In this document: piece by piece, positions 10,601-19,175 of the stretch
Layout: each line of letters begins with the position of its first letter
Position numbering within the stretch: the stretch's first letter is position 1
NCBI GenBank assembly: GCA_019649035.1
Contig: BMAT01007428.1
Location: forward strand, 320,366-356,084
Reading direction: 5' to 3'
DNA: 35,719 bases
Origin: Elysia marginata
Taxonomy: Eukaryota; Mollusca; Gastropoda; Plakobranchidae
Notes under the pieces: generated by a model
Told to the model about the DNA's origin: nothing
The model's input: only the letters and a program-made list of their open reading frames with translations
Databases searched by the model: none
Program-made: the position numbers and the translations under genes

Positions 10601-10978
10601 CCAGAGGAAAACCTATACACCCAACACACTTGTTGACTGTGTCTACAATGAATAAAAGTATTGTTTGGAACTGTCAGATAGTTGTAGAGGCTAACCCTTA
10701 AACAGTCATTGTGTTTAATCTCTTTTCTTTTTTGCAATCACCAGTTGTTTTTTTTTGTCCATTCCAGATCTCTTGTGGAGACCAACGACCACTTGCTGCG
10801 AGAGCTGGTTGAGACCAGGCAGCGACACAAGCATGAGGTTTCCCAGTTGAACTGGAACTACCAGCAACTAAAGGCCACCATGGGCTACAGTGCTGGTAGT
10901 CATCAGCGAGGACCAAGTACTGTCTCTGGGCATGCAAAGGAAAATTTGAATGAGGATCAGCCTGCCTCAAGAAAATAG
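344..10978 (+). CDS. CEP72: CEP72/LRRC36-family centrosomal protein, 3' part of gene (12 exons, 5' end outside window)
   Basis: The twelve exons join in one open frame of about 606 codons ending in TAG at 10976-10978. The visible protein opens with the last leucine-rich repeat and its cap (DLRLNPVTRNEPDYRL, then DDRGVRDRERQAALTHF), as in vertebrate CEP72. A long Ser/Thr/Asn-rich, probably disordered middle follows. A conserved block, LLNLVDRYWNG (about residues 364-374), leads into a C-terminal coiled coil (about 387-585) ending with SHRSLVETNDHLLREL and a WNYQQLKATM tail, the order known in CEP72. In vertebrates CEP72 sits at centriolar satellites and the centrosome and helps recruit gamma-tubulin-ring factors and CEP290; that role here is inferred by homology. 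Human CEP72 is about 647 residues, so perhaps 70-100 N-terminal residues are missing off the left edge. LRRC36 is the vertebrate paralogue, and an invertebrate gene may be orthologous to both. Confidence 0.88.
499..1221 (+). other. CEP72-like intron 1 in window
   Basis: This is 723 bases of AT-rich sequence with no open frame, repeat or RNA that I can support. The polypyrimidine tract before the acceptor is T-rich (around 1200-1210). Confidence 0.7.
1222..1455 (+). CDS. CEP72: CEP72-like exon 2: LRR cap and Ser/Thr-rich linker
   Basis: The acceptor is AATAATAG at 1214-1221. The split codon G|AT restores KLDDRGVRDRERQAALTHF, the conserved segment after the CEP72 repeats. The rest is a low-complexity Ser/Thr/Gln stretch followed by SRQEMMAKLMKGPS. 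The donor is A|GTATGG after 1455, chosen because the next exon needs one leading base. It is a weak site, lacking the usual G at -1. Reading through it gives a stop at 1494-1496 after 13 further codons. Confidence 0.8.
1569..1610. repeat. (TC)21 microsatellite
   Basis: Twenty-one perfect TC units lie in the intron between CEP72-like exons 2 and 3, about 114 bases downstream of the weak exon-2 donor. Such tracts are length-variable, and in RNA they can bind pyrimidine-tract proteins. Confidence 0.97.
1800..1925 (+). CDS. CEP72: CEP72-like exon 3: acidic linker
   Basis: The acceptor is TATTCTAG ending at 1799 and the donor is G|GTAAGT after 1925. The exon reads LVDDDVAVIDALEKNELDYG and ends KEDKAEDYSLD. 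Phases on both sides agree (two leading bases, one trailing). The segment is acidic and probably disordered; I recognise no domain in it. Confidence 0.78.
1926..3278 (+). other. CEP72-like intron 3
   Basis: This is 1353 bases without coding signal. It contains a perfect 20-base palindrome at 2152-2171 but no transposon ends that I can see. Confidence 0.65.
3279..3349 (+). CDS. CEP72: CEP72-like exon 4: short linker
   Basis: A pyrimidine-rich acceptor TTTCTCTTAG ends at 3278 and the donor AAT|GTATGT follows 3349. The frame reads ALKMLDQPKPTKPSEMSLDD then LKEN. It is only 71 bases but fits the phase of both neighbours exactly. It lies in the disordered middle of the protein. Confidence 0.72.
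3731..3870 (+). CDS. CEP72: CEP72-like exon 5: basic then conserved linker
   Basis: The acceptor is TTTCTCCAG ending at 3730 and the donor is AG|GTAGGC after 3870. It opens with a basic patch, TKRSGKRKTA, and continues DPRFDEYKEQYPNIMAAPLD. No domain is recognised. The phase joins the next exon as AG|G (Arg). Confidence 0.8.
4162..4247 (+). CDS. CEP72: CEP72-like exon 6: linker
   Basis: The acceptor CTTTTTTAG ends at 4161 and the donor G|GTGACC follows 4247. The frame reads QDPNLQFPDEVEASSKYKGQ then GYFTPNPG. It is 86 bases, with one leading and one trailing base that complete codons with both neighbours. Confidence 0.75.
4692..4906 (+). CDS. CEP72: CEP72-like exon 7: Ser/Asp/Arg-rich disordered region
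   Basis: The acceptor TTTTTAAAG ends at 4691 and the donor GAG|GTGATT follows 4906. The translation is highly charged and disordered: it begins ASNSDDDGRRDQTG and later has SRFSRSDRTEYRKTSADT and the tail SRSLSAPGRE. The many RxxS/T sites could be phosphorylated; that is inference only. The donor is weak at +4 to +6 but is the one that leaves phase 0 for exon 8. Confidence 0.8.
5140..5804. mobile_element. Truncated pogo/Tigger-like DNA transposon
   Basis: The right terminus CAAGGTTCACTG abuts TA, and read in reverse it starts CAGTGAACCTTGGATATAAC, typical of Tigger-like ends. The transposase fossil lies inside. The left boundary is uncertain because the CAGTG end is gone. A (GA)n run lies at about 5665-5680. 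Confidence 0.5.
5486..5605 (+). pseudogene. Fossil of a pogo/Tigger-type transposase, N-terminal DNA-binding region
   Basis: The frame from 5486 reads RKKCLLFETKLQIIDEVKRG then SRKHSIASSMQFNKSVRVP before a TGA at 5603-5605. This matches the pattern of the psq/CENP-B N-type helix-turn-helix at the start of pogo-superfamily transposases: a basic start, an ETKLQIIDEVxxG helix, then a RKxxIAxxxxxxKSxVR recognition helix. Only about 39 residues survive and no catalytic DDE part is visible, so it is dead. It lies in a CEP72-like intron in the same orientation as the gene. Confidence 0.65.
5855..5987 (+). CDS. CEP72: CEP72-like exon 8: conserved LLNLVDRYWNG block
   Basis: The acceptor is TTTTTTTTCTAG ending at 5854 and the donor is G|GTATTT after 5987. 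The reading runs KLYRKVPEIDEDQTREKNLL then LLNLVDRYWNGSKSLHKHPK. The LVDRYWNG core is conserved in vertebrate CEP72 and LRRC36 just before the coiled coil, which makes this one of the best identity markers in the gene. Confidence 0.87.
6304..6503 (+). CDS. CEP72: CEP72-like exon 9: start of C-terminal coiled coil
   Basis: The acceptor is TACCCACAG ending at 6303 and the donor is ATG|GTAAGA after 6503. G|AA restores E, then QALQSLSEYTLTRINRDETR and MVERLQEENTALMAKVESHA. Regular hydrophobic spacing between charged residues marks a coiled coil. The exon is 200 bases and free of stops in phase. Confidence 0.87.
6957..7086 (+). CDS. CEP72: CEP72-like exon 10: coiled coil
   Basis: The acceptor is TGTCCTCAG ending at 6956 and the donor is G|GTCTGT after 7086. 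It reads ESMHREIRHYVQENRALQKL then VDTNESAVVLRQHHSGAASS. Coiled-coil spacing continues from exon 9 until the Ser/Gly-rich end, which looks like a break in the helix. Confidence 0.82.
7087..8414 (+). other. CEP72-like intron 10
   Basis: This is 1328 bases without coding signal. Its one clear structure is the degenerate tandem array at 8027-8126. Confidence 0.65.
8027..8126. repeat. Degenerate tandem repeat with TATACGTCTC core, about 2.3 units
   Basis: TATACGTCTC occurs at 8027-8036, 8070-8079 and 8117-8126, that is every 43-47 bases. The intervening stretches align (a CCTTTCC-type tract, a CATxTGAAA-type tract, then TGxAACGxA), so this is a real tandem duplication and not a chance motif. Confidence 0.75.
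8415..8535 (+). CDS. CEP72: CEP72-like exon 11: coiled coil
   Basis: The acceptor is TTATTTTAG ending at 8414 and the donor is AG|GTTAGT after 8535. It reads DAPQSQRQREALQQELEMMR then SKVRQYDQVQELALMLQESH. This is a strongly heptad-like, Gln/Glu-rich helix. The intron that follows is the longest of the gene because a transposon sits in it. Confidence 0.86.
8536..10767 (+). other. CEP72-like intron 11
   Basis: The longest intron of the gene (2232 bases). About half is the transposon copy at 8944-10096. The remainder (10103-10767) is AT-rich with no feature I can support. Confidence 0.7.
8944..10096. mobile_element. DNA transposon (hAT-like, non-autonomous), copy 1, with 6-bp duplication TTATGA
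   Basis: The left end is CAGAAATGCAAG (8944-8955) and the right end is CTTGCATCCCTG (10085-10096), an inverted pair with two mismatches. TTATGA flanks both sides (8938-8943 and 10097-10102). The subterminal sequences match copy 2: GCAAGC-GCT-ATG followed by AAAAAGCAGGAAA at the left, and ATCGGAATTCC then GAAAACTTGCATCCCTG at the right. The interior of about 1.1 kb has no open frame I recognise as transposase but holds a cluster of TAGATCTA motifs (about 9370-9600). It sits in CEP72-like intron 11. Confidence 0.8.
10768..10978 (+). CDS. CEP72: CEP72-like terminal coding exon
   Basis: The acceptor is TCCATTCCAG ending at 10767. AG|A restores Arg, giving SHRSLVETNDHLLRELVETR then HEVSQLNWNYQQLKATMGYS, a close match in order to the C-terminus of vertebrate CEP72 (SHR-SLV-TN-HLL, then W-YQ-LK-TM). 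The short divergent tail ends in ASRK and a TAG at 10976-10978. Confidence 0.88.
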
Positions 10979-13165
10979 AATTTAGTTGATGTGTTTCATC
11001 CTTTTTGATTCAATAATGTGCAACATCTCAGGGCTTCCTCTTAATTTTTGCTTTAACCGTCATAGCCTTGGTCTCAAGGAGAAAAATTTCACAAATGCCT
11101 CAAATTCTAAGCACCAGATTGACATAGTTCAAACCTTGATGGATCTTGAAAGTATACTAGAACTTGCAAAATAATCAAATACATTGTTTAAGATTTTTGA
11201 AAAATTAACCCCTTTACTGCTAGATAAAATTCCCAACTGTGTGCTAAGAAAATTTTCAAAGGTGTATAGTAAGAGAGGGTCTGTTTAGATGTACATCTAA
11301 AATTTGAAGAAAACCTGTAGGAAATTGATCTAAGCTTTTAGTAAGAATAGATGTGTAGAAATTAGATCTATTTCTAGATCTAGAATTTTGGTAAACATGT
11401 AGAAAACTTGTTTTATCAAGCACTTACAGCGTACAAACACAACGCTTTGGACCTGTGGGGCAGTAGCCGGTAAGGTGTACATACACAGTGCAGTCAAATG
11501 GTCAAAGGCATCAGACATTAGCATAAAGGCCACTTGAAGTTTTTGGATATGTCTTACTAATGCAGATTACCTCTCCACATTCCACATCAAAGTTTGTTAA
11601 TTTTTTGAAAGTATTAAAACACAATTTAAGGTTTTAAAATCTTTATAAATATGAATTTTTAATTATATTTACAGATGGCAACCACTGCCAGCCAAACAGT
11701 TTTGTATCATACTGTATATACATATATATCAACTGTTATACTATGTCTTTTTAAATACTGGATCTCGGAGATTATCCTCATCAAGACCAAATTTTGCAAT
11801 AAGGTCAAAAGCTTTCTCCACCACAACCTGAGTGACAGAAGCTTACTTACAATTTGTAGGTTATCCTAACAAATGGTTATAAAGGTTTGTTACACCTCTT
11901 TTACATCCGTCCATTCCATTTTTTTTATCTGTTAATTAAAACACTGTGTTAGAAATTGTTTGTCCCTTATTACCAACCTGTATTTTTTCACTGGGCTGGT
12001 TTTCTTTCACAGTGTATGATTATAATTAAGTTGTATAATCCAATAATCTAAAATTAAAAGAAGAAAATCGTAATATTTTTTACTTAGAGATAGGAGAGTG
12101 GTTTAGCTATGTATTGATTTAAGAGAATGAAAGAAATGTTTTGGTCTTGGATAATATGAAAGATACACATAGCTTTAAAAAGTTTAATGTTGTAGATGGC
12201 TCTTTTTAAATACTAAAGACTTCATTGTTTGTATTGGTCTGTTAAAACAGTAGCCTATGTATATTTTTTCTTTGCATAATTATGAGTTTAAAAAAACCTA
12301 AGAGGTTGGGAGCTACAGAATTGAAGAAGTAAAGTGAGTCCACATTTGATTGAAGTGTCAAGAAAATAAAGAGTATTGCTATAAGTAGTATCATCAACAT
12401 ATTTTTCAATAAGAAAGGATGACAAATTTTGTCATTGCTTTCCTGTCACTCTTATTCTAACCGAGTTAAGACAGGTTTAACTGCTTAATTGATATTGGAT
12501 AGACTCAGAGAAGATATCAAATATTTGATCTGGTACTGAAAGAGAAACGAAATTGGGACTTACGGCATTATAACTAAACTTTATATTTATGACTCAGCTT
12601 AACCTCATCTTTGAAGTCTTTCTACTAATCATATTTATTGGAATATTAGCTTATAGGTGATTGTATTTAAAATCTGAGGAAGTGGTTTGATTGGCAATGA
12701 TTGTAAGTTTTTTATGCCTGTGAATATTGCCTTCCAGAAATTCACCCCCTCCCCCTTTTTTTTTTATTTGCAATCTGCATTTAAAACTTATTTGTTGCAA
12801 TTTTTTTTTATTTATCTTGTATGAGTATCAGAATAATTTTGCTTCAGATCAAATTTCACTAAACTTTATTAAAGCTACATTTCCTGGTGCAGAAAATTAG
12901 CTCAAAATTGGTTCATATCCAAATAGTGAACGGCAGTAACAATATATACCAACCAAACTTGAATTCTTTTTACTTTTCGAAGTAGTAAAACCATCTGGAA
13001 TCAGCAACCACACTGATTTCAGTTCCAACCTGTTTTTATATAAATATAACTTTATATCTATGGATATATACTTTGCTTTGCCAAGTCCTGCCCTTTATAT
13101 TGCATGCTTTTAAATCATGATATTGCTTGATTGATCAATAAAAACTTTTATTTTCTTCTTTAAAT
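10979..13165 (+). other. Presumed 3' UTR of the CEP72-like gene
   Basis: No open frame here resembles a known protein. The stretch is AT-rich with long U-rich runs and ends near a canonical poly(A) signal at 13137-13142. Two small blocks of TAGATCTA-type motifs lie at about 11365-11392. The UTR would be about 2.2 kb unless the weaker AATAAA at 12365-12370 is used. Confidence 0.55.
13137..13142 (+). terminator. Poly(A) signal AATAAA for the CEP72-like gene
   Basis: The canonical hexamer AATAAA is followed about 30-45 bases later by a GT-rich stretch (CAAGTGTTGTTACAT), the usual downstream element. It is the best-placed signal on the plus strand after the stop codon. An earlier AATAAA at 12365-12370 lacks such a clear downstream element. 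Confidence 0.55.
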
Positions 13166-13569
13166 ATATTCAAGTGTTGTTACATATTTTTTGTCCAGCA
13201 TTCCTAACTTTCAGTGGTATGCGACTTTGAATAGGCCTTGGTATTAGTGTAAATTTCATTTTGAAAACGATACTGGAGGGGGAAAAATTACATTATTTTA
13301 CAATGCATTAAGCTCAAATGTTCATAGAAGAAATGTTTTAAAACTTTTGCACCTGAATATACAGTATATCTTTTGGGAAAAAAATCTTTCTTGTAAAAAG
13401 CAAATCAGGCTTTACATCCATCATCACTTGTTGCTCTCTCAGAAAATGAGTAAGTTGCATGTATATATTCAAATTGAAAACATTGACGTTTTCTATAAAT
13501 TAACTTCTTTTTGACAAGAAGCTCAAATGCTTTTGGAATTGACTGAATTTTACCCACTAAAAACGTAGG

Positions 13570-13720
13570 TCTAGATCTAGCACTGACAGAGTTAGGTCAA
13601 TATCCAGTCTTTTTTAAGCTAGATGTACTTATTGTAGGCTCTAAATCTACTTTTCTCTTCTTCTCTTTGGGTCTATCAGGCACTGAGCTAGAACTGTCAC
13701 TAGTGCTAGATCGAGATCTA
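13570..13720. repeat. Inverted repeat, arms TCTAGATCTAGCACTGACAG and its near complement
   Basis: The left arm lies at 13570-13589. The right arm (13694-13720) reads CTGTCACTAGTGCTAGATCG then AGATCTA, the reverse complement of the left arm with a small insertion. The spacer is about 104 bases. No target duplication is evident. It may be a small MITE or a palindromic rearrangement. Confidence 0.6.
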
Positions 13721-13960
13721 CTTTGATCTTTTAAAACTAATTTGGACGCTTAGTTTGGTCACAAGGCTTTGTCTTTCTCCCTTCGGTTATAAACCTACTT
13801 GAACTAAAATAATTTTCTTTGAAAGAGAACTTCTTGTATCAAAAAAGGGTTGCTGAATTTATTCATGTATCTGGTTTTAGTTATGCAGTCTCTTTTCATT
13901 TGTTTAGTACAACAAAGAGAAAATATGCTGTACCATGTACGTCATACTGGCTTCTGCTAT

Positions 13961-13985
13961 GCAACAGGTAGGACGTACCTGTTGC
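13961..13985. other. Perfect 10-bp hairpin between direct repeats
   Basis: GCAACAGGTA (13961-13970) is separated by GGACG from TACCTGTTGC (13976-13985), its exact reverse complement. It is flanked by near-identical direct repeats TATGCTGTA-ATGTAC at 13924-13940 and 14006-14022 (two internal mismatches). The function is unknown. Confidence 0.75.
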
Positions 13986-15468
13986 GACCCAGCAGCATTA
14001 GAATTTATGCTGTATTATGTACATTCGATAAGTCACAAAGAGGTTAAAGGGTGAAAATTTTACTCAATTTAGTTTTGGTATTCAGTCAACCGACTAAGGT
14101 TGATTTTCAGTAAACTCAATTCTTTTGTGTCCCATGGAAACTATTTACTAAGACTTGCCCATCACTCAATATTAAGGCCATGTCCCGTGGAGATTGACTT
14201 AAAGCAGAGTTGAATGCACATTGAAAGTTAAGGTATTTCATCATTCACAACCCAAAAAAAAATTACAGTTGAAATGATGGCTAGGAATGCGATATTTAAC
14301 TAGAGTACTGGTTGATGGTTTTTCTTTTTAAATGCATATTTCTTCATCTTCTTGAGAATGGGTATCACCGATCACCTGCCCTACAAATGCAATAACTCAG
14401 GTCATAAAAAAAAAACAATGCTAATATTTTCTGCTCTCAGATTTCCCCTGCTACTCAATTACATGAATTCTCTTTTTATAAATAATTTACAGGCGAGTCC
14501 AAATAACGTTAACCCGGATAATTCTAAAACTTATATAATTCAAACTGTATCCTATTTCACTTAAGATATAGTGACAAGTCAAATTAACAAAAATTAGAAG
14601 TTAAGATTTGTTCCCATGGGGTTTGAAATACCCGGACTGGGCTATTTCAATGCACAGATACTCCCTTTTTTCAATGACAATTGACAAGCATGCTGTGTGA
14701 TTGATGAAAAAGGCTGCTGAGAAGTTGGACTTTGTGCCCTCACTTTGTCAACACTTAGTAAAGAAAAGATAAAGATACAGCTTCATAATTTTGTTTATTT
14801 TACTTTATCGCATGAGGTTCATATATTTACAAGGAAACAGCCTAATTAAAAACAAAAGTTATGCAGCAGACCAGACAGGAATAGGGAAAACGTCAAACAA
14901 ATTAATTTCTACTGTATGGAAATTTCATACAAAAATTGCTGAAATTCAAATACTTTTTCAATTAACTTAAAAATTACTTGTACAAACTACAACAGACAGT
15001 TCATTGTAAAAAATTCCTTTTGAAACTGGTTTACCATTAAATACCGATAGACAACCCTAAGTCACTAGCTATTGAAATTTTTAAAGTACAAATAGGGCAG
15101 AAGCTATACATGTATGTAAAAAAATACAAACAGCTGATATATGACAGGTTTTTCTAATTTTATACATAACCAAAACTGTTCTCTTCTGACACTCTAAGGA
15201 AAACCACATTACTGAAGCAGTCACACAAATTGAGTATGATTGCTTTGATGATATTGTACTAGAATGAACCGTTTGAATTTCATAGGGGTAAAATGTAAGT
15301 AAAATTATCATTATTGTTTTGATAAAAAATGTATGTTGTGTGTATATCATCATACACAACCACAAAATTGTTGAAATATTAGCTGGGAAACCTTTCATCA
15401 TATAATTCGTTATTTTTATCTCTCTTCCATTTCAATTTTTTTAAAATAAAAAAATGGTTAAACAATTA

Positions 15469-16300
15469 CAGTGGTACCCATTTTTAACGAGAACTGTTGG
15501 AATAAAGAGAGATATAAAAATCCCCGTTTTTCTCTCAATTTGAGCCCTATAATTTATTTTGGGAATAACGAGAACCTAAGTCAGCTTAGCCAGAAAAATC
15601 TCGGTAATAATGAGAACAGAATGTTCAGAAACCCAGCGCGATGAGGCGGCTGAGAGAGTGGCGGAGGCCTTGCAGTTGCATCATTCAAAGTCCAAACAAA
15701 AATCTAGCAAAGTACATTGAAGCCTAGAACTCTATGCTGTAGGCCTAGGCTAGTGTCGTAATGGACACGCATTACATACAGTCTAGACCAACACTGTGTT
15801 GGTCTAGCATACAGTACAAAAATCACAGGCCTAGACACACGAATTTCTACCCCTTCAACTTCTTCTGTCCTCCACAACCCCTCTCTCTCTCTGTCTACAG
15901 TGTATGCCTGTAGATCTCTCGCACACGTGCTCGCGAACCAAGTGACTATCGCTGCCACTGCCCGCACTTGTCTTGTGTGTGTGTGTTCGTACGATGCCCT
16001 TTGTTTTTCACAAGCTGAGCATCGAGGTCTGTGGATACCAATGCCACCCTACTGGTCCCTTTTCAGTGGCGCAACATACTGCTCCTCTCAGTCTCACCTC
16101 CCTCCCCCTCCACGCGCAGTGTAAACTGATCGAACTGAAGAGCAGCTGCTTGAGACTGAGAGTAACGATGTCGTAATTTTATTGCCTACTGGCCCATGCA
16201 TAGCCACACACCATATTTGATTTATGGGAATAACAAGAACCCCTGCTATAACAAGAGTTCAAGAAAAAACATGAGTTCTCAATATTACCGAGTTTTACTG
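15469..16300. mobile_element. Tigger/pogo-like MITE with TA duplication
   Basis: The left end CAGTGGTACCCATTTTTAAC then GAGAAC (15469 on) pairs with the right end AGTTCTCAATATTACCGAGT then TTTACTG (ending 16300) as imperfect inverted ends. Both outer edges are TA (15467-15468 and 16301-16302). GGGAATAACGAGAACC inside the left half is echoed by GGGAATAACAAGAACC in the right half. The element is 832 bases. No transposase reading is seen, and the small open frames inside are not conserved proteins. Confidence 0.7.
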
Positions 16301-16424
16301 TATGTTCATTTTACATTTTCTGACAGCTTCTAAAAACAATAATTGAGAACATAAAAAAGTGATTAAAAAAAAATTGGAATCCTAATATGACTCAATGCCA
16401 CAGGACGGAAAATTCTCTTGACTT

Positions 16425-16545
16425 AAGCAAGAGTTGACTTTAACCACTACAAAAATACAAAACAATTTTTGATGGGACCGCCTAACAGAATTGACTTTAA
16501 GCAACAGTTTCCCTTAAAGGTGTTTACTGTTAGTGGATTCCACTG
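16425..16545. mobile_element. Fragment of a TA-inserting MITE (right end only)
   Basis: It ends GGATTCCACTG next to TA (16546-16547), the same terminus as the two large MITEs at 19176 and 27883. The body repeats TTGACTTAAGC and TTGACTTTAA motifs. A matching left end is not clear, so the left boundary is approximate. Confidence 0.45.
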
Positions 16546-16547
16546 TA

Positions 16548-19173
16548 GTTTTAAATGGAGTTAAAGAATTTTGAAAAATGTTTCCAAGGATGCATGATAT
16601 CTACATTACAAAACTTAACAGCTATACTTATAATTTTGCAGGACTGCGATGCACTTCATTAAGTCTTGTGTTTAAAGTGTAGCATTGATTTATAGGTAAG
16701 AGGTTCATTATGTTTTAATGATTACAGTTCTGACAATGAGCTAAGACTGGCATAAATGATGTCGACTTTTAATAGTATTTTGTGTTAAAAAACCAAAACA
16801 ATCTCACTGAAAACTTTAGACCAATGATACAGTATGATAGTTGATAAAGTTTGAACATAATTTCTTAAATGACAAGAGTGTTTGGAAGTGTTTGCTGTCC
16901 ATCTCACAAATAATGTTGTATTTGTCAACCAAAAATTTTACTGCGAGATCATTTTATACTTTCATTTTTGCATTGTTTCATTTTAGATTTCAGCACCTAT
17001 TTGCCTCCACCTTCTCATTGCCCTTGAAATGTAAATTAGAATCTTAGTTCTTAGACTAGTTACAGTCCAGGCTAGAAATTTTTTGGGGGGATACCACCAT
17101 TACTGTGATAGTGAGGCAGAAATAAGAACGAATATTGTTATTGGCTACTCATAAAAACTGATGGAATGATACTTATTTGATCAAGACAATAGAGAAACTT
17201 CACTTACTTACAAAAAACAAAACACATGCCTTGTAAGATCTTTTCAAAATCAATTGAGGGTGTATCTGCAAAGGTTTTTTCTCTCTCGGCATGGACAGTA
17301 TTTTTGTAGGTTAAATAGGGACTAAAGCAAATTTTTAAACTTATTGAGATTTCAGCATAAACCTACAAGTTGCAGTGCTGTCTGTTTAAGTCAAAGTGCT
17401 TGGGAACAGCTAATTCAGCTTGAAATATCAGAACTTCAAGTGAAAGGATACTTTGACAAAGAAAGAACTACCAGTTGGGAACTAAAATAGATTCAAGTTA
17501 AATGGACTCCACTGTATTATTAAATAAGAACTTGGTACATGTATTAATAAATGTAAAATTTACCTTACAGTGTGAATATAAAAAAAAACAATATCCAAAA
17601 GTGATCATGGAAAACTGCAACCTTTTCAAAACCCTGATCAAAAGGAAAAAAAATGAAGTCTAGTCTTTGGCAAGGATGTCTCAAAATTGTTTCTTGAGAA
17701 AAAAAAGGTAAAAGGGACTTATTCATGATAAAAAAAAATTCAATATTTACAGCGAATGCATCAAACAAGCCCAAGACTTCAATATGTTGCCTTTTTATGG
17801 TTATCTTTTTCTTTTCATTAAAAACAAAACAAAACCTTTTGAATGAAATTACAAGTTGAATTCAATTCCTAGATGCACAATTGACAGATGGACATGGGAA
17901 TATGGATAAAGTGTTCAGTTTGTTTAAAGTAGACAACCTATTCTTGACACAAACTAATGCACATAAAAATGTTATTGAGATCTTTTTCTGTCACAAATCC
18001 ACCATTACAGAGTGTATTCAATGACAGAGAATCATTTCTGCAGTACACATAAACAGATAGAGTATTTCCACTTTAACCTTTGACCAACACTACAAAATTG
18101 TTTCAAGAAAAAAAGCCTGAAAACTTCAAAACTAAATCAAAGGGTCATTTGTGTAGCTTTTTTAATGTATTGAACCAGAAATGTTTATACACTCACATTG
18201 CACAATAAATCCAGGTGGAATAGGATAAAAGACAGCTATTTTGAAAAAAAAAAAAAGATAGCTTCATACATACAAGTCACATTAATGAAAACAAGTCTTC
18301 ATCTTACAAATCCATATAGATGATTAAAAAAAATTCAATGTTGGCCAAAGTTGAAGCACAAATGTGAGAAGGCTAAACTATGAAAACAATTTCACTGCAT
18401 CCTCCACGCTTGTAAAACCAGATTGTCAAATGAGGTGAAAATGGAAGCAAATGGTATCTGTTAAAAAGGAGGGAAGGAAACACACTTCACAAAAATATTT
18501 AACTTTTTCTAAAACATGGCATGCATTTAAAACCATCTTGATTCATAAAAAGTATAAATAAAGGAGGCCTGGACGTTTTCACATCTAACAAGCTTTTGTA
18601 AGCACAGCAGAAGAGATGAAACAGGACCTAATAGATCCACTAATGGCATGGGTTTCTTAAGGCTTTGAAATGTTTTGTGGAATATTTCTAGACAGGCAAA
18701 CCACTTTTGTGTGAATGTTGTCATCTTAAAAAAAAATAATAAAGATATTTCTGGATGTTATGTAGAATAAGGTCGGCATCAATAGACAACTAAGCTTTTT
18801 GTGTACTGGTATATTAAGTCATTTTAGTTCTTGTACTAGTGTTCAAGGCGTGTGTGGTATATCTAGCATCTCCTTTTCAGATTCTATCGCAAATTCGCAA
18901 AATAACTTATTTCAAGGTAGTGACTGTCTTCTCTTCCTACACACTACAATTCTGTTTCAATTTCAACTCTGATATAAGATTTGACATCTCGGAATATAAA
19001 GAGTTAAAAGAGAAAATGGCCATAAGATGCGCCATTTTGATTTATAGTTTGTGTGTTTTTCAATGAAGCGCCATACAAAGCATGTTTGACTAATACGAGT
19101 GTGTAGGAGAATAAAAGCACTTGCTAGATTTTTAGATAAAATCCTTTCAGGCAAAAATTTTTTTATTTACAAA
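16548..19173. other. Intergenic or USP10 3' UTR sequence
   Basis: AT-rich, with no supportable gene. Apart from the short element at 17373-17514, I see only homopolymer runs and unrelated short open frames. Confidence 0.5.
17373..17514. mobile_element. Short MITE of about 142 bp with CAGTG ends
   Basis: It begins CAGTGCTGTCTGTTTAAGTC and its right end read in reverse begins CAGTGGAGTCCATTTAACTT. TA follows on the right, TG precedes on the left, so the left duplication has decayed. The left 60 bases match the inverted fragment near 20797. Confidence 0.5.
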
Positions 19174-19175
19174 TA

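Larger units (their letters stand above)
13166..15466. other. Intergenic sequence between the convergent genes, proximal part
   Basis: No gene is supportable; short open frames here lack homology and codon bias. It contains an inverted repeat at 13570-13720, a hairpin between direct repeats at 13924-14022, and a minus-strand AATAAA (plus-strand TTTATT at 14794-14799), which is one possible, distant 3' end for USP10. Confidence 0.5.

Noticed and set aside
344-10978. LRRC36 instead of CEP72 as the gene name
   Set aside because: The two are vertebrate paralogues and share all visible motifs. Length and C-terminus fit CEP72 slightly better, but the name is a family-level call.
12365-12370. Earlier AATAAA as the CEP72 poly(A) signal
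   Set aside because: It lacks a clear GT-rich downstream element; the signal at 13137 is better supported, although alternative use is possible.
15704-16176. Several open frames of 65-90 codons on both strands
   Set aside because: They lie inside the 832-bp MITE, overlap each other on both strands and resemble no transposase.
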